A DNA stretch of 64,000 nucleotides from positions 372,001 through 436,000 of the forward strand of contig NZ_LMPP01000001.1 of the NCBI RefSeq assembly GCF_001423885.1, written 5' to 3'. The translations under genes were made by a program, and so were the position numbers. The notes below the pieces were generated by a model that made no database searches, was not told the DNA's origin, and worked only from the letters and a program-made list of their open reading frames with translations. This DNA comes from Rathayibacter sp. Leaf185 (lineage in GTDB: Bacteria > Actinomycetota > Actinomycetes > Actinomycetales > Microbacteriaceae). Below, one piece after another: positions 8,899 through 16,524 of the stretch; within the stretch, counting starts at the first letter, position 1; each line of letters starts with the position of its first letter.

Positions 8899-10100
8899 GT
8901 GGTTCTGGCGCACGGGCGGGTCAGTTGTCGGTACTCGCTGGTTCGATCTCCGTATGGCAGTTGGAGCAGAAACCAGACTCTCCTCGCGTCCGCCGAGAAG
9001 CTGTACGAGGTGTACCGGGCTGCGCTCTCGATTCCGCTCGCGTTCGCGCGCGGTGGTCTGTCGAGCAGCGAGTCGAGCGATCTCGTCGAGCGCTCGATCC
9101 GCGCCGAGCTCGCGGTCGGGTCGGGGGTGTCCGAGCGGGAGCTGTCGCGCGAACTCGAGCGCGCGCATCTGCTCGTCGAGGACCTTCCACTGACGAGGGC
9201 GGCTCTCGCGGCGGCGCGCATCCGCTGGCGGGCGGCCGAGGTGATCTGCTCCGTCGCCGCGACCCTGCCCAGGGAGTCGCTCGCCGAGTTCGACGAGCGC
9301 TCCGCCGAGCTCGCGCTCACGACGACGCCGACGCAGCTGCGGCGCGCGGTCGACAGGCTGCGCGACGAGCTGCACGACCAGCCCCTCGAGAAGCGGCACG
9401 CCCGCGCGAAGGAAGACCGCGGCGTGTGGCTGACCCCGGAGATCGACGGGATGGCGACGCTCAGCGCCTACCTGCCCGCCCCGGCCGCGGTAGGCGTGTA
9501 CAACCGCCTCGACCGCATCGCCCGCACCCTCCGCGAGGGCGACGGCAGTCACGGAGACCAGCGGACCCTCGCGCAGCTGCGCGCCGATGCGCTCACCGAT
9601 CTGCTCTGCGACGGCGACATCGCCGGCACCACTCCGCTCTCCGACGGCGAGACCCCCGCGCCGACCTCGACGGCTACGGAGCGATCCCTGCCGGTGTCGC
9701 CGCCACCGTCACCCGTGTCCTGACCGACCCGAGCACCGGAGCCGTGGTCTCCGTCGGCCGCACCCACCGCGTCCCACCCCCGCAGATGCGGCTCGCCCTG
9801 CAGCTGCGCGACCAGACCTGACGCTTCCCCGGCTGCACCCGACCCGCGTCCACCGCCGAGGCCGACCACACGATCGAGTGGCGCAACGGAGGCGACACCG
9901 CCCTCCACAACCTCGCCTCCCTCTGCACCGCCCACCACCACGTCCGCCACGGCGACCGCTGGACCTACCGCCTCCACCCCGACGGCACCACCGACTGGAT
10001 CACCCCCACCGGCCGCCACATCACCACCCGACCACCCGCGCTCCCCGGACGCTCGCCCGTGCCACCCCCACGATTCGACGACGCACCGCCATCGTTCTGA
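8899..10100 (+). pseudogene. DUF222 / HNH endonuclease-type gene, disrupted
   Basis: The N-terminal 13E12-repeat/DUF222 region reads in one frame from 8899 to 9723 (YEVYRAALSIPLAFARGG through DALTDLLCDGDIAG). From about 9655 the homologous continuation is in another frame (LDGYGAIPAGVAATVTRVL). That frame hits TGA at 9819-9821 exactly where the first Cys of the zinc pair is expected (RDQT-stop-RFPGC). Beyond the stop the HNH core continues intact (ADHTIEWRNGGDT, NLASLCTAHHHVRH) to TGA at 10098. Family members also carry a further stretch before LDGYG that seems deleted here. One frameshift/deletion and one nonsense change make it non-functional as a full protein. The original start is uncertain. 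Confidence 0.8.
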
Positions 10101-10179
10101 CCCGCATCGCCGGCGAAGGGCGTTCGATCGCGCGGAGCAGGACTCCCGTCGTCCCCGCTCCCCCCGCCAGGATGGACTC

Positions 10180-10827
10180 ATGCCGCACACTCTCCGCGCC
10201 CGCGCCGTCCTCTTCGACATGGACGGGACGCTGGTCGACTCGACGGCGGTCGTCGAGACGATCTGGCGCGACTTCGCCGACCGCTTCGGCCTCGATCGCG
10301 CGATGATCCTCGGCGCCGTGCACGGCGTCCGCGCCGAGGACAGCGTCCGCCGGTTCGCGCCGGACGGCACCGACGTCGCGGCCATCGTCGGCGAGCTCAA
10401 CGCCTACGAGCTCGAGCACACGGAGGGGACCCTCGCGATCCCGGGCGCGGTCGCATTCCTCGCAGCGCTGCCCCGCGCCTCCGTCGCCCTGGTCACCTCG
10501 GCGAGCCCCGCCCTCGCCGCCGGTCGCCTCGCCGCGGCGGCCGTCCCCTCCCCCGACACCGTCGTCACCGCCGACGACGTCGCGAACGGCAAGCCCGCGC
10601 CCGACGGGTACCTGCTGGCCGCCGAGCGCCTCGGCAGCACCCCGGCCGATGCCATCGTCTTCGAGGACGCCGAGGCGGGCATCCGCGCCGGCCTCGCCGC
10701 CGGGATGCGGGTGGTCGTCGTCGGTACGCACGAGAGCCCGACGACCGCAGGTCTCCCGCGCATCGAGCACTACTCCGACGTCCGCGTCACGATCGACGGC
10801 GACGAGCTGGTCATCGAGCTCGGCTGA
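10180..10827 (+). CDS. HAD-superfamily phosphatase (subfamily IA)
   Basis: A 215-residue haloacid-dehalogenase-like hydrolase, probably a sugar-phosphate phosphatase. Motif I is VLFDMDGTLVD (nucleophile Asp), motif II LVTSAS, the motif III Lys lies in NGKPAPDGY, and motif IV is VFEDAEAGIRAG. The cap domain lies between motifs I and II (about residues 20-85), as in YfbT- and GPP-type enzymes. The ATG at 10180 has AGGA upstream. Monocistronic, convergent with the lipoprotein gene 18 bp away. Exact substrate not readable. Confidence 0.88.
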   Translation: MPHTLRARAVLFDMDGTLVDSTAVVETIWRDFADRFGLDRAMILGAVHGVRAEDSVRRFAPDGTDVAAIVGELNAYELEHTEGTLAIPGAVAFLAALPRASVALVTSASPALAAGRLAAAAVPSPDTVVTADDVANGKPAPDGYLLAAERLGSTPADAIVFEDAEAGIRAGLAAGMRVVVVGTHESPTTAGLPRIEHYSDVRVTIDGDELVIELG

Positions 10828-10845
10828 GCACCGACGGCCGGCGCC

Positions 10846-12072
10846 TCACCCCCGGACGCACCCCGACTCCGCCGTCAGGCTCACGCCGTCGGGTGTGCCG
10901 CGGATGCTGGCCGACACCACTCCGTCACGCCACGGCGTCACCGCCGTCCAGAAGTCGCGTCCCGAGGCTCGGTCCGTGCGGTCGAAGCCGGCCGCCTTCC
11001 AGCCCTCGATCACGGCGTCGAACGGCTCCTGCGCGCTGTCGTAGACCGTGAAGACAGGAACGACCACGCTGCCCGCCGACCGCGAGCCGGGGCCCTCCGA
11101 GCACGGCTCGACCCGCATCGAGACCTCGGCGGGGACACCGGTGGCGGCGACCGACTCCTCGAGGAACTCGCGGACGACCGGCTCCACGGCGGCGACCCCG
11201 GCCGCCACTTCCGCCGGGTCGGCCTCGGGCAGCGAGGGTGGCGTGGGCAGCGGGGGCTCGGGCGAGCCGAGGGGCAGCCCGAGCCAGCCGGCGGCGGTCG
11301 TCGCGTAGTCGGCCGACTGCACGCTGAAGGACGTCCGCGCGGCTGTTCCGGCGTCGGCCGCCTCGTCCGGTGTCGCAGCGAGCGTCGTGGCGACTCCCTC
11401 CGCGTCGTCGGTGGTGACCGAGACGGAGGCGCGCTCGGCACCCTCCGACGAGCGCACGGTCACGGAGGAGATCCGCGGATCGGCATCGAGGGTGTCGACG
11501 AGAGCGAGCAGCGCGGGCCCGGGAGCCTCCGGCTCGACGGCGATCGACGTCGAGCCCCTGGCCAGGTCGATCCGCCTCGTGATCGTGCGGACGACGGCCA
11601 CCGCCTCCGTGAAGGAGACGCCCGCCGACAGCTCCACGTACCGCTGGTACGGCGACACCGCGACCGACTCCGCGAACGGGAGGACCCTGAGCTCGCCCGC
11701 GAGCTCGACGTCCTCCTTTCGTCGGGGATCGACGACGACGCCGACGCCGGCGTCGCCCGCGGGGATCCTGAGGGAGAGCGAGAGCTTCGTCCCGGTGACA
11801 CCGCTGTGGACCGCATCACGGACCACGGCGGCGACCTCGAGGTCGTCGCCCGACGCTGTCACGTCGACCGACGCGATCCACTCGTCCGGTCGGTCCTTCG
11901 GGTCGGCCTGCTGCAGGGACGACTCGACCGATCCGACGCCCGAACCGGCCCGGATCCTGTCGACGAGGGACGCCAGCGCCGCGTCGGCGCCGTCCGGCGG
12001 CACGGTGCATCCCGCCAGCGCGAGGACGAGGCAGAGCACCGCGACGGCGGCCGCGCGCGCCATCGGACGCAC
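10846..12072 (-). CDS. Lipoprotein of an ABC efflux-type cassette
   Basis: About 405 residues beginning with a short hydrophobic signal and lipobox (AVLCLVLALAGC), so it is anchored outside the membrane. The rest contains repeated alpha/beta segments and a Pro-rich stretch (PEPPLPTPPSLPE), with no family I recognise. The GTG at 12072, two bases after the permease stop, or the ATG at 12063 could be the start; neither has a strong ribosome-binding site, so translation is probably coupled. As fourth gene of the adaptor-ATPase-permease unit it may be an accessory or substrate-binding subunit (inference). Confidence 0.7.
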   Translation of the reverse strand: MRPMARAAAVAVLCLVLALAGCTVPPDGADAALASLVDRIRAGSGVGSVESSLQQADPKDRPDEWIASVDVTASGDDLEVAAVVRDAVHSGVTGTKLSLSLRIPAGDAGVGVVVDPRRKEDVELAGELRVLPFAESVAVSPYQRYVELSAGVSFTEAVAVVRTITRRIDLARGSTSIAVEPEAPGPALLALVDTLDADPRISSVTVRSSEGAERASVSVTTDDAEGVATTLAATPDEAADAGTAARTSFSVQSADYATTAAGWLGLPLGSPEPPLPTPPSLPEADPAEVAAGVAAVEPVVREFLEESVAATGVPAEVSMRVEPCSEGPGSRSAGSVVVPVFTVYDSAQEPFDAVIEGWKAAGFDRTDRASGRDFWTAVTPWRDGVVSASIRGTPDGVSLTAESGCVRG

Positions 12073-12074
12073 CG

Positions 12075-13307
12075 TCAGTACCGGATCGCGTCGATCACCT
12101 TGACGCGCACCGCCACGAGCGCGGGCACCACACCCGCCAGCGCGCCGACCAGGGTCGCCGCGCCGAGGCCGAGCAGCGCCGCCTCCACCGGGAACGGCGG
12201 GATGTCGTCTATCCCGTTCTGCCTGATGAAGTCGACCGTCCACGGATTCGTCACCAGGATGACCGCGAGGGTCACCCCGACCACGCCCGCGACCACGGTC
12301 GCCACGACGCTCTCCATCATGATCGAGAAGAAGATGCGTCCCGAGGACGCCCCGAAGCTGCGTCGGATGCCGATCTCGCGGATGCGCTGCCGGACGGTCA
12401 CGAGCGCGATGTTCAGCAGGCCCAGCGCGCCGAGGGCCAGGACGAGGCCCGCCACTCCGCCGATGACCCAGGTGAGCACGCCGAACGGATCGGAGTCGTA
12501 GGTCAGGTAGTCCTGGCGGTTCACGCTGGCCTCGATCCCCGGCCCGAGAGCGGCGGTGACGTCGCGCGTCACGGCGGCCGCGAGCGGCTCGGCGATGTCG
12601 AGCGGCACCCACATCTCGTAGTTCGGCGTCTGCGATCCGCCGAACGCCGGATCGACCGGGACAGCGAGAGCCGCGTAGGAGTCGGCGAGCATCATCATCG
12701 TCGGCTCGGTCTCCCACTGCGACACCGGGGTGACCCCCACGATCACCGCCGTCGTGTCGTGCTCGCCACCGAGCAGGGTCACGACCGGGTGGGTGCGCAG
12801 ATCGGGGCTGCCCAGACGCTGCCAGAAGATCTCGCTCACGACGAGCGCGGGGGCGAGGCGGCGCTCGTCGCCCTCGGTGAACCAGCTCCCCTGCTCCATC
12901 TCGAGACGGTGCATCACCGCGTACGGCTGATCGACGGCTGTGATCGGCACGTCGACGGCGCCGTCCGCGAACTGCACCCGCGAGCTCCCGTAGGTGGTCC
13001 GGCTGGCGTACTCGATGCCGTAGCGCTCGAGCACCGTCTCCCACGCGGTCTGAAGCGCGGCGTTGTCGACCACTCCGTCCGGCCCGTTCGAGTAGGCGCT
13101 GAGGTAGAGGCTCGCGGGCCGGCCGCTCGAGCGCTCGGCCTGCTCGATGCTGGCCTGGCGCGCGATGCCGCCGGCTGCGACGACTCCGGTCAGCGCGGCG
13201 ACGGCCACGGCCACGCCGATGAGCGAGAGCAGGACGCGGCCCCTGTGGATCCGCAGCTCGGTCCACGCCTCGACGATCGCGCCGGCGATGCCGACCAGGC
13301 CGCCCAT
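12075..13307 (-). CDS. MacB/FtsX-type ABC permease
   Basis: 410 residues with the four-helix MacB/FtsX layout: one N-terminal membrane helix (VLLSLIGVAVAVAALTGVVAAG), a large extracytoplasmic domain (about residues 45-280), and three C-terminal helices (VIGGVAGLVLALGALGLLN, VVATVVAGVVGVTLAVILV, LGLGAATLVGALAGVVPAL). The conserved cytoplasmic loop VRQRIREIGIRRSFGAS is present. The ATG at 13307 shares one base with the ATPase stop (TGATG). It belongs to the mechanotransmission class that drives efflux or lipoprotein/peptide transport with its partner ATPase. Confidence 0.88.
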   Translation of the reverse strand: MGGLVGIAGAIVEAWTELRIHRGRVLLSLIGVAVAVAALTGVVAAGGIARQASIEQAERSSGRPASLYLSAYSNGPDGVVDNAALQTAWETVLERYGIEYASRTTYGSSRVQFADGAVDVPITAVDQPYAVMHRLEMEQGSWFTEGDERRLAPALVVSEIFWQRLGSPDLRTHPVVTLLGGEHDTTAVIVGVTPVSQWETEPTMMMLADSYAALAVPVDPAFGGSQTPNYEMWVPLDIAEPLAAAVTRDVTAALGPGIEASVNRQDYLTYDSDPFGVLTWVIGGVAGLVLALGALGLLNIALVTVRQRIREIGIRRSFGASSGRIFFSIMMESVVATVVAGVVGVTLAVILVTNPWTVDFIRQNGIDDIPPFPVEAALLGLGAATLVGALAGVVPALVAVRVKVIDAIRY

Positions 13308-14047
13308 CAGAGCGCGTCCTCTGCGGCCGCGGCGTGCGCAGGGACGCGCGGTTCGGACGTCGATCCCGTCGCCGCTCCGAGCCGGCCGTGATCGAGGCGG
13401 TAGTGCCGCTCGGCGCGCGCCGCGATGGCCGGGTCGTGGGTGATGGTGACGAGGGCGGATCCCGACTCGCGGGCGATCTCGTCGAGCAGGCTCATCACGC
13501 TCTCTCCCGTGTCGGTGTCGAGGGCGCCGGTCGGCTCGTCGGCGAGGATCAGCCGGGGGCGGCGCACGAGCGCCCGCGCGATCGCGATGCGCTGCTGCTC
13601 GCCTCCGGACATGCGGCCCGGCATCGAGTCGACGCGGTGGCCCAGGCCGACGCGCTCGAGCATCTCGGCCGCGATCGACGCCCGCTTCCAGAACTCGGAG
13701 CCGGTGGCGTAGAGCAGCGGGGTCATCACGTTCTCGCGCGCCGTCCGCCCCTCGAGCAGGTTGAACTGCTGGAAGATGAAGCCGATGCTCCCGCCGCGGA
13801 TCCGCGCCCTGGCACGCGAGGAGAGAGTCTCGGTCGGGCGGTCCTCGAGGAGCATGCGACCGTCCGTCGGCTCGTCGATGAGGCCGAGGATGTTGAGGAG
13901 CGTCGACTTGCCGGAGCCGCTGCGCCCGACGACCGAGACGTGATCGCCCTCGCCCACCTCGAGATCGACCCCGTCGAGGATCGTCAGGGGCGCGGCGTCG
14001 GGCAGGGGGACGACCTTGCGGATGCCCTCGAGCCGGAGGATCGTCAC
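13307..14047 (-). CDS. ABC ATPase, MacB/LolD type
   Basis: 246 residues with Walker A GRSGSGKSTL, Q-loop FIFQQFNLL, signature MSGGEQQR, Walker B LILADEPTGALD and H-loop VTITHD. The spacing and the FQQFNLL element are typical of the MacB/LolD/FtsE group. The GTG start at 14047 overlaps the stop of the adaptor gene (GTGA). It powers the adjacent MacB-like permease. The C-terminal 20 residues are an Ala/Pro-rich extension. Confidence 0.9.
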   Translation of the reverse strand: MTILRLEGIRKVVPLPDAAPLTILDGVDLEVGEGDHVSVVGRSGSGKSTLLNILGLIDEPTDGRMLLEDRPTETLSSRARARIRGGSIGFIFQQFNLLEGRTARENVMTPLLYATGSEFWKRASIAAEMLERVGLGHRVDSMPGRMSGGEQQRIAIARALVRRPRLILADEPTGALDTDTGESVMSLLDEIARESGSALVTITHDPAIAARAERHYRLDHGRLGAATGSTSEPRVPAHAAAAEDAL

Positions 14048-15087
14048 GAGCAGATGACCGAGCCGTCGGCGTTCTGGATGCAGTTGCCCTCGACCGGGAC
14101 GTCCTCGCCCGCGGCGGCCCCCGGGACGAACTGGAGGAGCACTGCTCCCTCGTCCACTCCCCCGGTGATCTCGACGTTCACGCCGTCGGTGAGGCCCAGG
14201 GTGACGGGCACCTCCTCGGTCGTGCCGTCGTCGGCCTGGCGGTAGACCACGCCCGACTGGGCCGAGCCCTCGACCGCGGTCGTCGGCACGACGAGCACGT
14301 TCTCGGCCTTGCCGCCCGCGAGAGTGACCGAGGCGGCGAGGCCCGGGAACACCGTCACCTCGGCCGGGACCTGGCAGCGGAAGCTCGTGCCGGAGCCGCC
14401 GGTCGCTCCGCCGGTCGTCCCGTCTGCGGCCGGAGCCTCGCCCTCGCCGGCGAGCGGCGTCGTGATCGTGAGCCCGGTGCAGGTGAAGCCGGCCGGCCCG
14501 CCGGTGATCGAGACCTGCGCCTCGGTGGGGCGGTTCTGGATCCGGTAGAGCTGCTGGGCGTCGATGGTGCCGGTGACCGCGAAGGTGGGCGGCGCGACCT
14601 GCCCCGTGACCTCTCCGACCGTCACGGCCTGGTCGTGGATGACGCCGAGCGCGCTCAGCGTGCCCGAGGTCGGCGCGTAGACGCGCTCGAAGCGCACCGC
14701 GGGCTCGGGCTGCGTGACGGTGATCGTGCCGTCGGGGTTCGTGGTCTCGACGGGGTCCCGCGGCGTCTCGACGCGGATGTCGTAGACGAGGTCTCCCGTC
14801 GACACGGCCGCGCCCTGCTGGATGTAGACGTCGTCGACGGTGCCGGCCGCCGTGGCCTTCATCGCCACGGCGGGGTCGGCCGCGACGGTGCCCTGGAGAG
14901 TCAGATCGTTGGTGACGGTGCTGCGACCCACCACGACGGTGGGCTCGGTCAGCTCACCGGTCGGGACGGTCGGATCGGCGTCGGCCTCGCCGTCGGGGAA
15001 GAACGCGATCTTCACGAGCGCGAGACTCGCCGCGCCCAGGATGATCATCCACACGATCGGGAAGACCCATCGTCGAACCGTGCCCAT
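14044..15087 (-). CDS. HlyD/MacA-like membrane-fusion adaptor
   Basis: 347 residues: one N-terminal membrane anchor (VFPIVWMIILGAASLALVKIA), then a lipoyl/beta-barrel-type extracytoplasmic region (PTVVVGRSTVTNDLTLQGTV; TAAGTVDDVYIQQGAAVSTG, typical of HlyD/MacA barrel-sandwich halves) and a C-terminal domain ending VSVICS-like with two Cys. The ATG at 15087 has AGGGGA upstream; in-frame starts further up lack support. It is the first gene of the four-gene cassette. The substrate may be a peptide, antibiotic or envelope lipid (inference). Confidence 0.82.
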   Translation of the reverse strand: MGTVRRWVFPIVWMIILGAASLALVKIAFFPDGEADADPTVPTGELTEPTVVVGRSTVTNDLTLQGTVAADPAVAMKATAAGTVDDVYIQQGAAVSTGDLVYDIRVETPRDPVETTNPDGTITVTQPEPAVRFERVYAPTSGTLSALGVIHDQAVTVGEVTGQVAPPTFAVTGTIDAQQLYRIQNRPTEAQVSITGGPAGFTCTGLTITTPLAGEGEAPAADGTTGGATGGSGTSFRCQVPAEVTVFPGLAASVTLAGGKAENVLVVPTTAVEGSAQSGVVYRQADDGTTEEVPVTLGLTDGVNVEITGGVDEGAVLLQFVPGAAAGEDVPVEGNCIQNADGSVICS

Positions 15088-15164
15088 GCTGTCCCCTGAC
15101 TCCGCCCCGGACGTCGGATCAGCCCGGGGCACCGCTGGCCTCGCCCCCTGGCGCACCGAACGGC

Positions 15165-15211
15165 AGCCTATCGAGGCTCCGCGGCGTCCACGTCAGCCGG
15201 GCGGCTGACGT
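15165..15211. promoter_or_regulatory. Promoter/operator or terminator region before the efflux cassette
   Basis: A minus-strand TAGGCT (-10-like, 15165-15170) precedes the adaptor gene by about 78 bp. About 20 bp further upstream is a perfect 22-bp palindrome (15190-15211; arms ACGTCAGCCG and CGGCTGACGT around GG), whose last base is the first base of the YdeI-like gene's stop triplet. It could be that gene's terminator, an operator for the cassette, or both. Confidence 0.45.
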
Positions 15212-15642
15212 CAGCCGGCGAGCTTGGCGACGATCGCCGAGACTCGCCGCGACCGGGTCTCGGGCGTCTTGGCGCCGTCGACCGCCGTGACGTGGGCCTT
15301 CCGCGCACTGGGCGCGAGAGCGGCGAAGGCCTCGACGAGACCGGCGGCGGCGAGTGCGGCGGCGAGGTCCTCGGGCACGACCACCTCGCGCGGGGCCGTG
15401 TCGAGCTCGAGGTCGACCTCGATCGTCTCTCCGCCGGTGAGGCCGGTCGCCGCGCGCTTGTCGGCCGAGAACGAGATGAGGGCTCGCCCCGCCATGGCGC
15501 CGACCGTGCCGGCGAACGCGTAGCCGTTCACGACGACGCTCACCGCCGGCCGCCGCCCGCCGCCGAGGGCGTCGAGCACCTCGGGCGGCACCTCGATGCC
15601 GGTGTTGTTGCCGATCCGGAAGAGCGTCGTCGTGAAGCGCAT
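15211..15642 (-). CDS. DUF1905/YdeI (OmdA)-like protein
   Basis: 143 residues with two modules: an N-terminal DUF1905 barrel (about 1-80: FRIGNNTGIEVPPEVLDALG, VNGYAFAGTVG) and a C-terminal YdeI/OmpD-associated tail (about 85-143: VPEDLAAALAAAGLVEAFAALAPSARK, KTPETRSRRV). Members are small cytoplasmic proteins, some annotated as bacteriocin-protection proteins; the biochemical role is unclear. The ATG is at 15642 without an obvious ribosome-binding site; CAGTCT lies six bases upstream and may be a -10 for a leaderless transcript. Confidence 0.8.
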   Translation of the reverse strand: MRFTTTLFRIGNNTGIEVPPEVLDALGGGRRPAVSVVVNGYAFAGTVGAMAGRALISFSADKRAATGLTGGETIEVDLELDTAPREVVVPEDLAAALAAAGLVEAFAALAPSARKAHVTAVDGAKTPETRSRRVSAIVAKLAG

Positions 15643-15649
15643 GGCAGGA

Positions 15650-15692
15650 GACTGCCACGGGCCCCGCTCCGAAGCGAGAGCCCGTGGCAGTC
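15650..15692 (-). terminator. Strong hairpin terminator
   Basis: Perfect 13-bp arms GACTGCCACGGGC (15650-15662) and GCCCGTGGCAGTC (15680-15692) around a 17-nt loop that can itself pair (CGCT/AGCG). It follows the stop of the orphan gene end at 15700 by seven bases on the minus strand and lies upstream of the YdeI-like gene. Confidence 0.75.
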
Positions 15693-15699
15693 GTGAGCA

Positions 15700-15945
15700 T
15701 CAGAGCGTGCTCGCGCCCGACCAGGCGCCGAGCTTGCCCTGGCTGTAGGTGCCCTCGCCGGCGGAGGAGGTGATGGTCATCGACCAGCCGGTCGCCGCGT
15801 TCACGCCGACGGTGCCGGTCTTCACCCGGAAGGCGATGGGGAAGACGGCGGAGCCGTTGTCGCGGGCGATCAGCGCCGGGTTGAGGAACGAGACGAAGGA
15901 CGTCCCGAGGCCGGTGACGGCGGTCGGTCCGTCACGGACGGGTCC
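15700..15945 (-). pseudogene. Orphan C-terminal gene fragment
   Basis: An open stretch of 81 codons on the minus strand ends in TGA at 15700 and reads like protein (GTSFVSFLNPALIARDNG, FRVKTGTVGVNAATGW, GTYSQGKLGAWSGAS). It begins directly after, and in frame with, the MarR stop. It has no ATG or plausible GTG start that would include the conserved-looking part. A strong terminator follows it. The simplest reading is the 3' end of a deleted gene that kept its terminator. The family is not recognised; the composition (Thr, Ser, Gly, small residues) resembles an exported protein. Confidence 0.5.
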
Positions 15946-16485
15946 TCAGTCTGCGGCTGCCTGCGCTGACGTCGCGGTGACGGGCGGCTCGCCGAGGGCC
16001 GAGCGCACGGCGTCGACCGTCATGCGCCCTTCCGGATCGAGCCGCGTGAGCATCCGCGCCATGATGTCGGCGAGCTGGACGATCTGCTCGGGAGCGAGCG
16101 GGTCGATGACATCGGCGAGCACGGTCGCCACGTGACCCGGAGCCGTCTCGACGATCTTCGCCAGGCCCGCCTCGGTCAGCACGGCATTGGTCGCGCGGCC
16201 GTCGGTCGGGCACGGCCGGCGCTCGAGGTACCCGCGCGCGGCGAGCCGGGTGACGACGTGCGAGAGGCGGGGCAGCGTCGCATTCGTGCGCGCTGCGAGG
16301 GTCGTCATCCGCAGAGCGTGGTCGGGCGCCTCCGACAGCATCGCGAGCGTCATGTACTCGAAGTGGGTGAGCCCGGCGTCGCGCTGCAGCTGCGTGTCCA
16401 GCGCGCCGGGCAGCAGCTCGACGACCGCGATGAAGCGCAACCAGGCGTCGAGCTGATCGGGCGTCAGCCAGCGGGGTGGGACCAT
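15946..16485 (-). CDS. MarR-family transcriptional regulator
   Basis: 179 residues with the winged-helix core of MarR proteins: LTHFEYMTLAMLSEAP, LAARTNATLPRLSHVVTRL (recognition helix) and RGYLERRPCPTDGRATNAVLT (wing). It acts as a dimeric DNA-binding repressor; the ligand is unknown. The start is ATG at 16485 with TAGACT six bases upstream (16492-16497 on the minus strand), so the mRNA is probably leaderless. It lies 39 bp downstream of putA on the same strand. The target may be its own gene or the nearby efflux cassette (inference). Confidence 0.88.
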   Translation of the reverse strand: MVPPRWLTPDQLDAWLRFIAVVELLPGALDTQLQRDAGLTHFEYMTLAMLSEAPDHALRMTTLAARTNATLPRLSHVVTRLAARGYLERRPCPTDGRATNAVLTEAGLAKIVETAPGHVATVLADVIDPLAPEQIVQLADIMARMLTRLDPEGRMTVDAVRSALGEPPVTATSAQAAAD

Positions 16486-16524
16486 CCACTCAGTCTATCG
16501 AGAGGTTGCCGCGACAAGTAAGGC

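Noticed and set aside
10846-13266. 806-codon frame suggesting a permease-lipoprotein fusion
   Set aside because: Its first half is a shadow of the permease read in another frame; the lipoprotein signal begins at about 12063-12072.
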